Origin: Loxodes magnus
Taxonomy: Eukaryota > Ciliophora > Karyorelictea > Loxodida > Loxodidae
Assembly: GCA_946699065.1 (NCBI GenBank)
Contig: CAMPDV010000006.1
Coordinates: forward strand, 124,001-188,000
Direction of reading: 5' to 3'
Length of the DNA: 64,000 nucleotides
The notes under the pieces were generated by a model, which saw only the letters and a program-made list of their open reading frames with translations, ran no database searches and had not been told where the DNA came from. Positions 12,290-23,233 of the stretch are shown piece by piece (the first letter of the stretch is position 1; each line of letters opens with the position of its first letter). The translations under genes and the position numbers were made by a program.

Positions 12290-14370
12290 AAAATTGAAAT
12301 ATCTTATTCTCTATAAATGTTTAAATACTCTATAATCTTAGTAAGTTAAAATTCATACCATCTTCAAATATTAAAAATATCTTGATCCTATTAATATTAA
12401 AAAATCTAACCATCTATATATATTTAAAATATTTTACTCCCTATAAATGCTTAAATTATTAAAAACTATAAATAATAAAAAATTTTTCATCCTTTTAATA
12501 TTTAAAAATTCTCACGATCTTTGAATATCTAAATGTTACAGCTTTTGAATATTTAAATATTTTACAAAATACAAGCATTTAAACAATCTCACTCATTCTA
12601 GTTAATTATAATAACTTACTCCTATAAATATAAAATTATTTTACTCACATATCAGTTTAAAATAATAGTATCTGCTAGAAATGTTTTAAATATCTTCTTT
12701 CTTTAATAATTTAAGTATTTTACCTACTATAAATCTTCAAAATATTTTACGTCATATAAGTATTTAAAATATCCTACTGCCTTCAAATGTGTTAATTATA
12801 ACTTACCATCTTAATATAGTCTAAAATTCTTACAATCTATTTTTATATAAATTTTCTTATTTCCTGTAAAAATTTAAATAGATTTACAATTTATAAAATA
12901 TAATAATATATAATCTAAAAATAAATAAAGATATCTAACTCTCTATAAGTAGTTATATTACTTACCATCTATTCATTTTTAATTTATTTATTTTAACTAA
13001 AAGAGTTTTTGGGATTGGAAACTCCTTTCCAACTAAACGACCCGACGCTCTCTTTTTTAAGGAATAACGGGGATATCCTGTTGTATTCCAGACGCAGCTA
13101 CCAGGAAGATCCATCGTTACGAGCAGTTAGGTTTAAAGTCCCTAATAAGAGTGAATAATCTCAAAGACAGTGTTCTCTTCAGAAAATGACTTTGACCAGT
13201 GACTTTCTCAGCGACAAGAAAGGAACTTATTTAAAGCTATAAAGCCATAAAGCCAGAAAGTTTAGCTAAGAAGGCCAACCTCAGCTCCCTCCATCTTTTT
13301 AATTATTCTATTAATTTTTAATGTATTACATCCTATAAATAATTAAGAATTATGACTTTCTATAAATATTTTATCTGAATTACTCTATGTAAGTATATAT
13401 ATTTTACCATATATTAATTTTTTATTATTTTACATCATATAAATTAATTAAATAATTTAATCTCTATGAAAATCTAATTATCTTACCTTCTTTAAGTATT
13501 TATATAAGAATACCATCTAACATTAAAAAGCTTACAATCTATAAATAATAGAAATATCTTACCATCTATATTTTTAAAATGTCTCACTCTCTATAAACAT
13601 TTATTCTATTTTACCATCTTCCTGTTTTAAAACTATTTTACTATCTATTTTATATTATAATAACTACTCTCTAATAGCATTATTAACTTACCCTCTATAA
13701 AATTCACATTAAATTACCATCTATTAATCTTTTAAACATCTTACAATCTATAAGTGTTTTAAAAATTTTACTTTCTGTGTATAATAAAATTATATTACTC
13801 TCCATAAATATTTAAAATATTTTGCTTTCTAATAAATTTATAATATCTCACTATCTATACTTATTTAAAGTATTTTAAATTATATAAATTTTTAAATATC
13901 TTATCTAGTATGTGATATTCAAAACATTTTGCCATCTATAAATGCTTAAAGTTCTTTGCATTCTATGAATTTTTAAATATCTTTCCTTCTATTAATATAT
14001 AAAATATTTTGCTATTTTTTAATTTTAAAATAAATGCCATCTTTAAATATTTTTAAGTAAAATGCATCCTATAGCAAATATTTTGCATTCTAAATTTTTT
14101 TAAACACCTTATCCTCTATGGAGTTTAAAATATTTATCATCTATGATTATTTAAAGTAATGCTATCTGTAAAAATTTTAATTAGTTTACATCCTGTAAAT
14201 TTAACAAACCTTACATTCTAATTTACTATTTACCCTCTTTAAAGTTTTACCTCCTTTATTTAAGCATAACTTTTCTTAAACGCATTTTTATCTTCTATAG
14301 TATTTAAATCTTCTTTTTTATTTGATTATTTTTACTTTCTAATATCATATTTTACTATCTATAAGTAGTC
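12290..14370. repeat. Degenerate AT-rich minisatellite, period about 27-36 bp
   Basis: The phrase CTATAAATATTTAAAATAT, usually preceded by TTTTAC or TTAC and a C/T pair, recurs dozens of times with many substitutions and variable spacing. A rough consensus is TTTTACCATCTATAAAT followed by a short AT run. The array is interrupted by a SINE at 12,984-13,306, so the array is older than that insertion. No coding frame is evident. Confidence 0.65.
12984..13306. mobile_element. 300-bp SINE-like element, family with GGGGATATCC core, copy 1
   Basis: One of three copies in the window sharing a GC-rich body with words such as CCCGACGCTCTC, ACGGGGATATCCTG and AGTGACTTTCTCAGCGAC. It is flanked by a target-site duplication, TCTATTCATTTTTAAT at 12,968-12,983 and TCTATTAATTTTTAAT at 13,307-13,322, differing at one base. 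This copy is the most diverged of the three and so probably the oldest. A word like GGTTTAAAGTCCC resembles a tRNA-type internal B box, which hints at RNA polymerase III origin, but I see no clear A box. Confidence 0.75.
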
Positions 14371-15485
14371 TTAGCTTCTCATTCTCTTTTTTTTAATTTA
14401 CTTACATTAGTTCAATCTTAGTTCTTACTAAACTTAATCTTAGTCCTCAATTTTATTTATATCTTATTTTAAATCTAATTTTTTTCGTTTGCTTTATAAC
14501 TCATAAAAATCAGGATCGATTCCTTGTTGCTTTTATATTTTTGATTTAGTGATTCAATTGTATCTCTTTGCTTTACTATTATGTTTATTTATTCTTCATT
14601 TTAAGTTAAAATTTTAATCTTTATTTATTCTATTTCTTATTATATTTTTTGCTATAAAATTAGCTTATTTTTAATGCCTCAAAAATTGAATTATTTTAAC
14701 TCTTTTAGCTTTAATTTTATTATCCTTTTTTGTTTATAACTTTATGGATAGTTTAAATTAACATTTTTGCCCTTTTTTTATTGAAAATATTTGTAACTGT
14801 ATTTTAAATTTAATTAATTATAGCAGATTTCACATATTTAATCTCCACAAGGAAGAGCTACTAGATTTCTTGCTTTAAAGTAAAAATAGCATGAACATTG
14901 GCTGCACCTGCTAGGTTCAGACATTTTATTATTATTTAGGAAATTTAGCAATTTTTAATTTAAATAAAATGAGATCAGAAAACTATTTAAATGCATAAGA
15001 AAATAGAAAACGTAAAGAGAGTTATATTCAACATTTAAAAAGCAGCAACTAGAAATAGATGAAAAATAATAATATTTTTAATTTATAATATTAGATTAAG
15101 TAAAAATGGCTTGCTTTTTCTAAGCTTATATAAGTTATTTATAGATATTTAAAAGCATGATGCCTTTATAGTTTTTTAAAATAAGTATAATTAGAATTTT
15201 TAGTATATAGTTAATAATAAGACTAATAGAACTTAATTTATATATGTGCATTACTATAAGCATTTCTTTTATTTCTATATCATTTTTATATTCTTTCTTG
15301 TATAATTTTTAATGTTGTATGGATCTTTTATTCAAGTCAATATAAATTTTTAAGCTGTAAAATTTGCTAAATATACTTGATTGAAAGCATGGTCTGCATG
15401 AATAATCCTACTTTCGTTAATAATTTTTGTAAATATGAAAATTAGAAGTTAATATTTAGTAAGATATACTTATTAAAATAAGCAG
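14371..15485. other. AT-rich spacer, nothing recognised
   Basis: Continues from the minisatellite without recognisable repeats, RNA genes or protein motifs. Confidence 0.35.
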
Positions 15486-15501
15486 AACTAAATTATTTTT
15501 A

Positions 15502-15812
15502 ATTAATTTCAACTAAAAAAGTTTTTGAATCGGAAACTCCTTTCCGATTGCATGACCCGACGCTCTCTTTTTATGGAATAACGGGGATATCCTGTTGTGC
15601 TCCAGGCACAGCTGCTAGGGAGCTCCATCGCTATGAGCAGCCAGGCTTCAAGCCCCTATCAAGAGCGAATAATCTCAAAGACAGCGTTCCCTTCAGAAAA
15701 TTACTCTGATCAGGGACTTTCTCAGCGACAGGAAAGGAACTTGTTCCTAGCCATAAAACCAGAAAGTTTAGTCACGAAGGTAATTCTCAGCTCCCACCAT
15801 CTTTTCAATTAT
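15502..15812. mobile_element. 300-bp SINE-like element, copy 2
   Basis: Best-preserved copy, beginning near TTTCAACTAAAAAAG and ending near CACCATCTTTTCAATTAT. It is bounded by a perfect 16-bp target-site duplication, AACTAAATTATTTTTA, at 15,486-15,501 and 15,813-15,828. Such long, AT-rich duplications are typical of LINE-type target-primed integration. The segment GGCTTCAAGCCCC is a close match to a B-box consensus. The perfect duplication suggests a young insertion. A 73-codon open frame across it is incidental. Confidence 0.8.
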
Positions 15813-16204
15813 AACTAAATTATTTTTATCTAAGCTTTATGAAATTAGTTTTAGTGACCTAAATACATTTTAGTATACTTCAGAATAATTATTTTTAGAA
15901 TATAAACTCTTTTATATGCTAAAGAAAACACTTATATTGGGTTAGTCTTTATAATTAAGAGATTATTTATCATTATTCCATTTCGATTTTATATCTGAAA
16001 CACTAGTTAAATAGCTGATAAAATGGCAAATTATTTATATACGTATCTCCACTTTTTCTATTGAAGTAGAATGATGAAAACTTTTAGAAAAATATATAAA
16101 TGTCAAATCCATGATCTTGTTTATTTTTCTATTAATTAAAAAAACTTGCATTTAATAAGTCACATATATTTATATAAATCAAACATTTAAATCTATTGTT
16201 ATTT

Positions 16205-16625
16205 CTGTAAATAAATAAATAAAATGATTATAGAGCGCGTAGCACCTCGATGGCACGCAGCTCTTTCAATATCAATATTTAATCTTTAAAAATGTTCTCA
16301 TGATTCTTGTTAAATTCTATAGGTCCGATGAGTTATGTCAGCTTCTCCAAATGGGGAATCTTCTTATTAAAAATTATTCTAAAATCTTGAGTCAAATGTT
16401 TCAGTCTTCTTGAATAAGGTCCAAATAAGAGACAGTTATTAAGTTGGTAATTAGAAGGCCCGTCAGTCAAACTTTCATACTGCTAGAGAACCCTCGGGGT
16501 AAGTTAGGTACGTCTCAACAGAGCTTACCCACCCTTCCCCGTGGTGGCATCAAGTGCGAGATTACTCGCAATGCAGTATACACTGCACCAGGTTACCTAC
16601 TAGTTTGACTGATACGGCCGACATC
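16205..16625 (-). mobile_element. SINE-like element with structured RNA head, copy 1
   Basis: Oriented on the minus strand, with the TTTA-repeat tail and GC hairpin at 16,209-16,265 as in the dimeric SINE and the LINE. The 5' part (about 16,455-16,615) is rich in potential helices. An outer pair CAGTCAAACT / AGTTTGACTG encloses the block at 16,467 and 16,604. Inside it are GTGCGAGATTACTCGCA, GCAGTATACACTGC, and complementary words GGTAAG and CTTACC, TAGGTA and TACCTA. I do not recognise the parent RNA. A second, diverged copy lies at 17,370-17,765. Confidence 0.65.
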
Positions 16626-16829
16626 CATTTTTTATATAATAATGAAAATCAATTTTATTTAAAGGAATTGCTAATTTCCTTTTATTACATAACTATTTAT
16701 TTTTAGATTCTCCTAAATGATGTAAATATAAAGTTATTTCTTCAAATTTTATTCTTCTTCATTTAAAGTTTTTATTTTATATTTCATTACTCCTAACAAA
16801 TGTATAAGAATTCGAAAGGAAAATAGAAT

Positions 16830-17372
16830 ACCTGATGATTAATTAATAAGAACAAAAAATTTAAAGAACTAGAAGCAAAATTCAACCTATTTGCATAGTT
16901 AACTGAAAGTATATTCCTCTAAAGAATATCAATGAATGATGCAATGGATGTTGAACAGCAAACTACAACAACTTATATTCTCTTTCGGAAAATTATGACA
17001 TGCTGATATTGCAAGAGACTTGGGATTAAAGTACGAAATTGATTGCAATTTAGACTTAAAGAAAAAAGAGATAGAGAAAAATAATGGGAAAATATTTTAG
17101 AATCTATTGTACTCAAGAAGGAAAAATCTACGGGGAAAAATACTTCAACTAAATAAAGAAGTTCCTCATATTTAGTGAGCATCAATGAGTTAAATAAGAA
17201 ATGAATGGGAATTGATTTATAGGAAACCATTAGTAAAAATAAATTAAAAATCTTGAGAATTTATGATAGACTTGATTTATACAATTTGAAGTTTCTATTA
17301 TTTAACAATAAACTATTAATTCGTGGAAAACTAAATAAAGGTGACTCCACGTTCATCAATTATTATTATATA
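16830..17372 (+). mobile_element. LINE-type coding fragment with a distinct 3' end (family 2), copy 1
   Basis: The plus strand encodes a run like IRNEWELIYRKPLVKINQKS followed by EFMIDLI, ending in a 3' terminus with GGTGACTCCACG and a run of TTA/TAT. The same peptide pattern (IRNEWELTYWKSLVKINQKS) and 3' terminus occur on the minus strand at 23,234-23,470, and the terminus again at about 23,480. This indicates a repeated retroelement-like family different from the one with the TTTA tail. I cannot name the protein domain. The copy is decayed and a SINE tail abuts its 3' end. Confidence 0.45.
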
Positions 17373-17765
17373 AATAAATATGATTGTAGAGTCGTAGCAC
17401 CACTTTAGCGCGCAACTCTTTAATATTAATATTCAATATTAAAAAATGTTTTCTCACACTTCTTGTCGTCATTCTATACGTCCAATCAGAAGCGTCAGTT
17501 TCCCCAAATGGGAAATCTATTTATTAAAATTATTCTTGAACCGAATACTCCAGACTTCTTGAATAAAATCCAAATAAGATTAGTTGTTTAGTCATTAACA
17601 GGTCCGTCAGTCAAACGTTCATACTGCTAGGGAAAATACTTGGATAAGTTAAGCTTGCCACTTCCGAACTTGTTCACTTTCCTCGTAATGGCATCTAGTG
17701 CGAGATTACTTGCAATGCAGTTACACTGCACAAGATTACCTATTAGTTCTCCTGATCACGGTGTA
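17370..17765 (-). mobile_element. SINE-like element with structured RNA head, copy 2
   Basis: Diverged relative of the copy at 16.2-16.6 kb, in the same orientation. The shared landmarks include the tail and hairpin at about 17,375-17,430, GTCAGTCAAACGTTCATACT at about 17,603-17,622, and GTGCGAGATTACTTGCAATG. The internal helices are partly broken, so this copy looks older. It sits directly against the 3' end of the preceding LINE-type fragment. Confidence 0.6.
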
Positions 17766-17981
17766 GATTCATATTTTTTTAATTTTTATAAAGATATCAT
17801 ATAATAAAAGAAGCATTATATAATTACTTTTTAAGTTTGAATATTTGTTTTGATTTATATATTTCATATTTATTTATAGAATGTACTATTATTTATTTTG
17901 ATAATCATTATTTAATCTTTATTAAATAATAATTTTAAGGGGCTCTTCCTATTATTTTATTAATCATGCTTAAATATTTTT

Positions 17982-18998
17982 TCATCTTTATTTTTATTTT
18001 TATTTAATTTTTTTAATATTTAAAATATACTGTTTCGTTCTAGATTTTCTAAATTAATTATTTCCTTTTCTAATTTTCTATCTTTTTATGATTAATTTTG
18101 CTTGTAACTAAATTTGATTTGTCTCTAAAGTTAAATCATAGAGTTAAAAGTTAAAAAGCTTTGTCAAAGCCTTAGTAGTCAGCCATCTGACCTATTCTAT
18201 CAGCTTGTCTCCATTAGCTTGTCTTGAATTCATACTAGGCTTAGTTAGGCGGTGTAGCACTTCATTAGTGCATCATCCTTTAATATTCTGAATAGTTCTT
18301 ATCTTGAACGTAGCGTTCCTAATTATTTCTCCAAGGATTAAGATTTGAATTAATGAATCTTTTCCTATAAATTTTTCCGCTTTATGTTGAATATATCCTA
18401 AATAGTTTTTTAAAAATATCTTATTTATTCTTTCTTTAAATTTCGCAAAGTTAGTAACAATATGTTCGTTGGTGTTATTTATTGCAGACATAACATTTAT
18501 TCTTCTTTTAAACTATTATTCCTGTAACACTTGATTAATTTAAATTTAAAAGTTATTTTAAATTAACGTTTACTGCTTATTTTAATTTGAAGCTTCATTT
18601 TCTATTTCCATAGGATCTGATTAATTCTGTTAAAATGAAAATGGCGTTACCTAAATTTATTATTAAATTTAAAGAATTCTTTGTTCCAGTTTGTCTTCTA
18701 TTTCTTATGATGATTAATGTTGTTTCTCAAGTAAAGACGTTATTAGTTTTTCTAATTTTTCTACTTTATCAGTGAGGTATCTATTTTTAAACATAAACTC
18801 TTTTAATGACTTAGATAATATTTCTATTTGAGTTTGTGTCAGAAGTTTTTTTAGTTCTGGATTTCCAAGTGGTTAATGTTCGTCATATCAATCATATTTC
18901 TCACTTTCACTCATTATAATTATTTCGCTTTTTTATTTTTTAAAGAATTTTGCTGTTTAAATGTTTTGTTCAAAGTTCTGTTATTTCTTAGAAGCCAT
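17982..18998 (-). CDS. Coiled-coil protein, possibly a retroelement ORF1-like or host protein
   Basis: Minus-strand frame from ATG at 18,998 to TGA at 17,984-17,982, 338 codons with TAA/TAG as Gln. The N-terminus starts MASKKQQNFEQN. A coiled coil of about residues 45-115 follows, with heptads such as YLTDKVEKLEKLITSLLEKQ. A Gln/Asn-rich spacer comes next, then a compact mixed alpha/beta region starting VMSAINNTNEHIVTNF and running through a short TGA-encoded Trp (IKGWCTNEVLH). The C-terminus is strongly basic (KIRKGNNQFRKSRTK). Coiled coil, then a folded domain, then a basic tail is the layout of ORF1 proteins of LINEs, and a neighbour at 24,220 starts with the similar MASKIK. No knuckle or named domain is visible, so a host protein is equally possible. 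The frame has no interruption over 1 kb. Confidence 0.55.
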
Positions 18999-19492
18999 TT
19001 TATTAAATATAATAATTTCTTTTAAAAGTTGAAAATATTTTATTTATTCCAGAACTATGAGCACAATTTAATAATATTTAATCCTTTTAATATAATAAGC
19101 TAAGTTATACTTCAAAGGTAAAAGCACATAAGTTTAATTTTAGGTCTTATGGTATATATAGATTCATATTTATAATAAAACTATCTCGTATATAATATGG
19201 CTTTAGTATTATATTATCTAAATTTTCATTTTATAGAGACATAAAATTTAAAGTAATTGAAGAAAGAATATTAAGAGGATTTTCTGGTTTAATAGTTTTT
19301 TGTAGATAGTATACAATGAAACTAGTTTCATATTTTAGTAATATAATAAGTTTTATAAAAAGAAAATTTGAAAAAAGTATGAATGTTTGATATATAAAAT
19401 GGGGGAAAAATTAATATCTACCATATTTTTATTTATTTTATCTGTTTTTAAGAAAGTTAATTTAATTTTTTGAAAATTAATATTTGACCCTT
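18999..19492. other. AT-rich intergenic region
   Basis: About 500 bp between two minus-strand genes; no gene seen. It should contain the 3' region of the carboxypeptidase gene's neighbour and the promoter of the coiled-coil gene, but I see no distinct signal beyond AT-rich runs. Confidence 0.35.
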
Positions 19493-20818
19493 TCACAGCT
19501 TTTCTCCTTTTATAAAGCTTCTTACAAACTTTCTACTGAAATCAGGCTAATTCATTGGAACCATATGTCCTGCTTTCATTACAATTACTTCTGTTAAATT
19601 TTAGTATGATTTTGTATATCCTATTATAGATTTATTTTGATACACTGGTTTTCTGGCTATCTTATTATATTCCGTTTGTCCATTTCATTTTAGCTTTTTA
19701 ACAAACTCTTACCACCCAGCAGCATTTACAATGATATCGTCCTATCCTACGTATAATAATACTCTAATGTTTTAAAGCAAATAATCAAAAAAATCCACAT
19801 AAGAAACCATGATATCGTTTCCATAATTTGAAAACACGATACTTGTGCATGATTCTGTTGATTTAGCTTAAGGAACTCCTAAATTCCTTTTAGTTTGGGG
19901 ATTGTTAAAAAAATTTAAAATTGTAAGATCATCAAAAGGAATATTGTACTATCTAGAATTATAAACATCGATGTTATAAGTTCAAATCTTAACTAAACCT
20001 AATTCCTATTCTCATAAATGGTTTGCTTTTAAATAATCTCCCTATTGCATAGCTACAATAGCTTGGTCTGTTAATTCTTAAAGAATTCCGGATTATCTTA
20101 TTGTTACTAGCCCTAGAGAAAACATTTAATCAGCGTTATGAATTATTTAGTTGATAGGATCATGCCATCCATCTCCTACACCTATTCCTTTTAAGTTATC
20201 TCAATCTCCTGACTTTAGTAAAGTGTATGCATATGTTGGAGTTCAGTGGCCTGCATAACTAGTTCCCCATAAATACATAGGTAATTAAAATCAATCAGGA
20301 TGCATTTTTCTAATATTACCCATTGCTATTAGAAAATGTTCAGCACTTTGCCAAGTTGTTGTTGTAAATGGCCCTGAACCTCTAGTTGAGTATCCAGTTC
20401 CAACAGGCTAATCTATAAAAAGAAGATCATAATAATCAGCCCATGAATTTGCACTCCTATATGTTTAGTTATTTTTTGGATCAATCTAAATTGGATTAAT
20501 GAGATCAGAGATACCAGCAATGGAAGAACTACATCCTGGCCCTCCTGCTGTATAAACTATCAAAGCTTGAGCAGGTTAATTAATAGAAGGAATATACCAG
20601 TAGAACAAAGCCGATCCATACAATTTCTAGACAGTTGCATATCCACTTACAGTATTAATTCCAGCAAAGGTATTTTAAACAGAAGTATCTTCATATATTA
20701 ATATATCCTAGTTTTGAATATTCTACTTCGCTTCTCTAAACTTCTTATTGAAAATCAACTTAGCTTATGCTTAATTGATTATTACAAATAAGATTATGAG
20801 AATATACCTAAACTCCAT
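19493..20818 (-). CDS. Serine carboxypeptidase, peptidase family S10
   Basis: Intact frame of 441 codons from ATG at 20,818 to TGA at 19,495-19,493. Residues 1-19 form a signal peptide (ending NQAQA), so the enzyme is probably lysosomal or secreted. Family landmarks: TAGGPGCSSS (about residues 90-99), FIDQPVGTGYS, the nucleophile motif GTSYAG with Ser at about 187, VGQDDIIVN with catalytic Asp near 361, and AGHMVPMNQP with catalytic His near 418. The family's usual Glu in the GESYAG motif is Thr here; that Glu helps bind the substrate carboxylate, so specificity may differ. Six Trp codons are TGA (in PDWFQ, GHWTP, GDWDN, HLWEQ, KIWTY, KLKWN) and six others are TGG, yet the final TGA falls exactly at the family's usual C-terminus. 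This gene is the clearest proof of the dual use of TGA. Confidence 0.93.
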
Positions 20819-21689
20819 TTTTCAAGATATATAGAAAAAGAAATAAAGAAAACGATTTATTTCCCTTAATAAACAGCTTAATATAAACTTCTAAAAAGGT
20901 TTAATATAAAGTAATAGGATATTTAATCATAGAAAGCATACTTAAATTAATTAAAATAAAGAATGTTCTTAATGTCATATTTTTAAATTTTATTGTCTCT
21001 ATAAAACTCATATGTAATATAAAAAAATAAGCTGAATGATAAAACTAAAAAGGGAATTCTTTGTCACTATAAATGATTTTATGTCTAGTTTAAAAATTTT
21101 AATTTTAAATTATAATTCAAACTTATTTTCTTTTCTTTTTGAAGAATTTCATAAATAATCTTCAATTTTTTTCAAAATCTAATTAATACTATTTATTTAT
21201 AAATCTCTCTAGTTTATCCATTTATTAGGAAATTGGTAACCTGGATACAAATTTTTCTCATCTATCATAGCTTTTCTACTCAATTAGGATTTTGAAACTA
21301 ATAAATAAAATGTTATAGATATGATTTATAAAATATATTAAGGATGTATATTTATTTTAATCTGCTGTATTTAAAAAAATTCTTAAATATTTTCTCTTTA
21401 TTCTTATTTTTTTTAATTTATTCAGACAAAATATTAATTCTTATGAAATGCTATTCTTGCAAGTATCTTTCAGAACTTAATACTTCTTTAATTTTTATTT
21501 TTTATTACTTTTTTAAACATCTAAAATTTGAGGTAAAATTACCCTTTAATAAATTTTAACATCTATCGACAATACTTAAGCTTTTCTTTAGTTATTGGTA
21601 TTTGCAAATTTTTAAATTAATCTTTAATTAGAAATGAAGCTAAACATTTGAAATTGCTTGCTTTTTTTAATAGGTAATTTAACTTCTAG
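20819..21689. other. AT-rich intergenic region
   Basis: Between the carboxypeptidase start and the LINE remains. It holds the carboxypeptidase promoter by position. A 71-codon open frame at about 21,344 is hydrophobic, AT-driven and not credible. Confidence 0.35.
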
Positions 21690-22356
21690 TAAACTTCTAC
21701 TGTGATGAAGAAATTAAACTAAAAATCAATTGTTAAATAGCAAAATCATTCGCGAAAAATAAAGGACTAAAACAGGGATGCATAACATCGCCAAGACTAT
21801 TTAACTTGACAATAGCAAGACTTCTCCATATTTTAGAAGGTTAAAAGCTAGGAATTATGATAAACTATAAAAACGAAGAGGGATTAACATAAGAAATATA
21901 TACAGGATGTTTTGTATACGCAGATGACCTAGCCTTCATAAGTGAATGGGAATAATTAGAGGAAGTAATCGAAAATTTAACCTAATGGCAGAAAAGTACA
22001 AATTGGAAATTGAAGATAAAACAAAATGAATGATATGAAAAACAGCAGGAAATAGTAAGTGAGAAAATATTGTAAATACTATCGAGGTGGGAAATTTAAA
22101 GATTGAAAGAGTAACTACCTTTAGTATCTATGTCATACAGTAGAAGAAAATATCAGTTTTGAAAAGCTCATGGAGAATAGACTAGAAGCAGCATAAAAGA
22201 TGTAAACAATATTATTGAGAAAAATAACAATGAATAAGGGATTAACACCATATAATGCAGGAATAGCGATAAAAACCTTCGTAAGCTCAGTTTTGAGTTA
22301 TGAGACAGAATTAATTCCATATTGCAAAAAATTGGTAGGAAAATAAGTGATGGAGC
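21690..22356 (+). mobile_element. LINE reverse-transcriptase fragment
   Basis: The plus strand encodes the palm of a LINE-type reverse transcriptase: KGLKQGCITSPRLFNL (the G-x-x-x-QG-x-x-x-SP motif) and TGCFVYADDLAFIS with the catalytic YADD. After this come a thumb-like stretch and NRLEAAQKMQTILLRKI with VSSVLSYETELIPY, which are typical post-RT LINE features. TAA is Gln throughout, so the element used the host code. At least one frame change separates the palm from the thumb, and the 5' part is missing. The copy is therefore dead. It is broken at its 3' side by an inverted TTTA-tailed insertion at 22,357. Confidence 0.8.
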
Positions 22357-22440
22357 AATTATAAATAAATAAATAAATTGAATTATTGAGCGCATAACAC
22401 TATTGTTGGTGCTTTGCTCTTTAAATTAATTTTATTTAAT
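22357..22440 (-). mobile_element. TTTA-tailed 3' end fragment (LINE/SINE tail), inverted insertion
   Basis: AAAT repeats followed by a diverged form of the shared terminal hairpin (GAGCGCATAACACT ... GGTGCTTTGCTC). The tail orientation shows an element inserted on the minus strand, with its 3' end against the LINE fragment. The 5' limit of this short insertion is unclear. Confidence 0.55.
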
Positions 22441-22499
22441 GTCTAAAAATAAAATTTAATAAGTCTCTCTATCCTTGTTTTCTCTTCTTACAATAAAAA

Positions 22500-22710
22500 T
22501 CTAATAAAGCGTAGATATATAGAAGACAGAAAGTCAAGTGATAATGTAGAGGAAAACGATGAAGATATGTAACTAATAAGAGAAGAATTTCTATTACCTG
22601 AAGGTTACTTGAAGAAACTGACATATATTAAAATATGGAAAGAGCTGCACACCAACAAGGTGCTACGCGATCTATAATCAAATTTATTTATTTATTAATT
22701 GAATTATTAT
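22500..22710 (+). mobile_element. LINE 3' end with coding terminus, hairpin and TTTA tail
   Basis: The plus strand reads NVEENDEDMQLIREEF then LLPEGYLKKLTYIKIWKELH and TNKVLRDL, with the last dozen codons lying inside the GC-rich hairpin that other copies use as a terminal element. It ends in TTTATTTATTTATT. This suggests that the hairpin at the end of the SINEs derives from the 3' coding end of this LINE. It may be the 3' remnant of the reverse transcriptase copy just upstream, split by the inverted tail fragment. Confidence 0.55.
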
Positions 22711-23233
22711 TTAAGTAATTTATTACAAAAATAAATAAATTTCCTTATTTTTGTAATTTTTATTAAGCTATTTTTTATAATTATTGTCATATTTTCAATA
22801 TATTGGATGAAAATTTTCATCCAATATCTAATTTTGTTTAAGGGACTTAAAGAAATAATTACTTAAGAAAAATATTTGTCAGACTTAAATTAGAAAAATG
22901 CTCTATAGTTTTGCTTTTATTAAATATAGGAAATACTGAATATGAGTTAATGAAAAGCTTCAAGTAGAAAGCCTAAAACAAAATAAAAGTTAACTCTTAA
23001 TTAAATATAAAAAGGATTACTTTATATAGTTTAAAAGCTAAAAGTGATAATATAATTTATATTCCTAATATTATTATTTTGCATCTTATTTTAAATTTAC
23101 CCTATCTATTAGCTTTTACATTTTCTAACTTATGCTAATTTTTTTTAATTTAATATTAGAAAATTTTATTATATATAAAATAGATTCTTAGCATATGATT
23201 CTTGAAAACTCTAAAAATATAGTAATAATAATA
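22711..23233. other. AT-rich spacer, nothing recognised
   Basis: No coding frame, tRNA or named repeat seen. An inverted pair ATTGGATGAAAATTTTCATCCAAT lies at 22,802-22,825, a perfect short palindrome of unknown role. Confidence 0.4.

Noticed and set aside
15597-15818. 73-codon frame across a SINE copy
   Set aside because: It ends within the element and is not kept open in the other two copies.
21344-21559. 71-codon hydrophobic plus-strand frame
   Set aside because: Phe/Ile/Leu/Tyr-rich translation of T-rich DNA without any motif or neighbouring signal.
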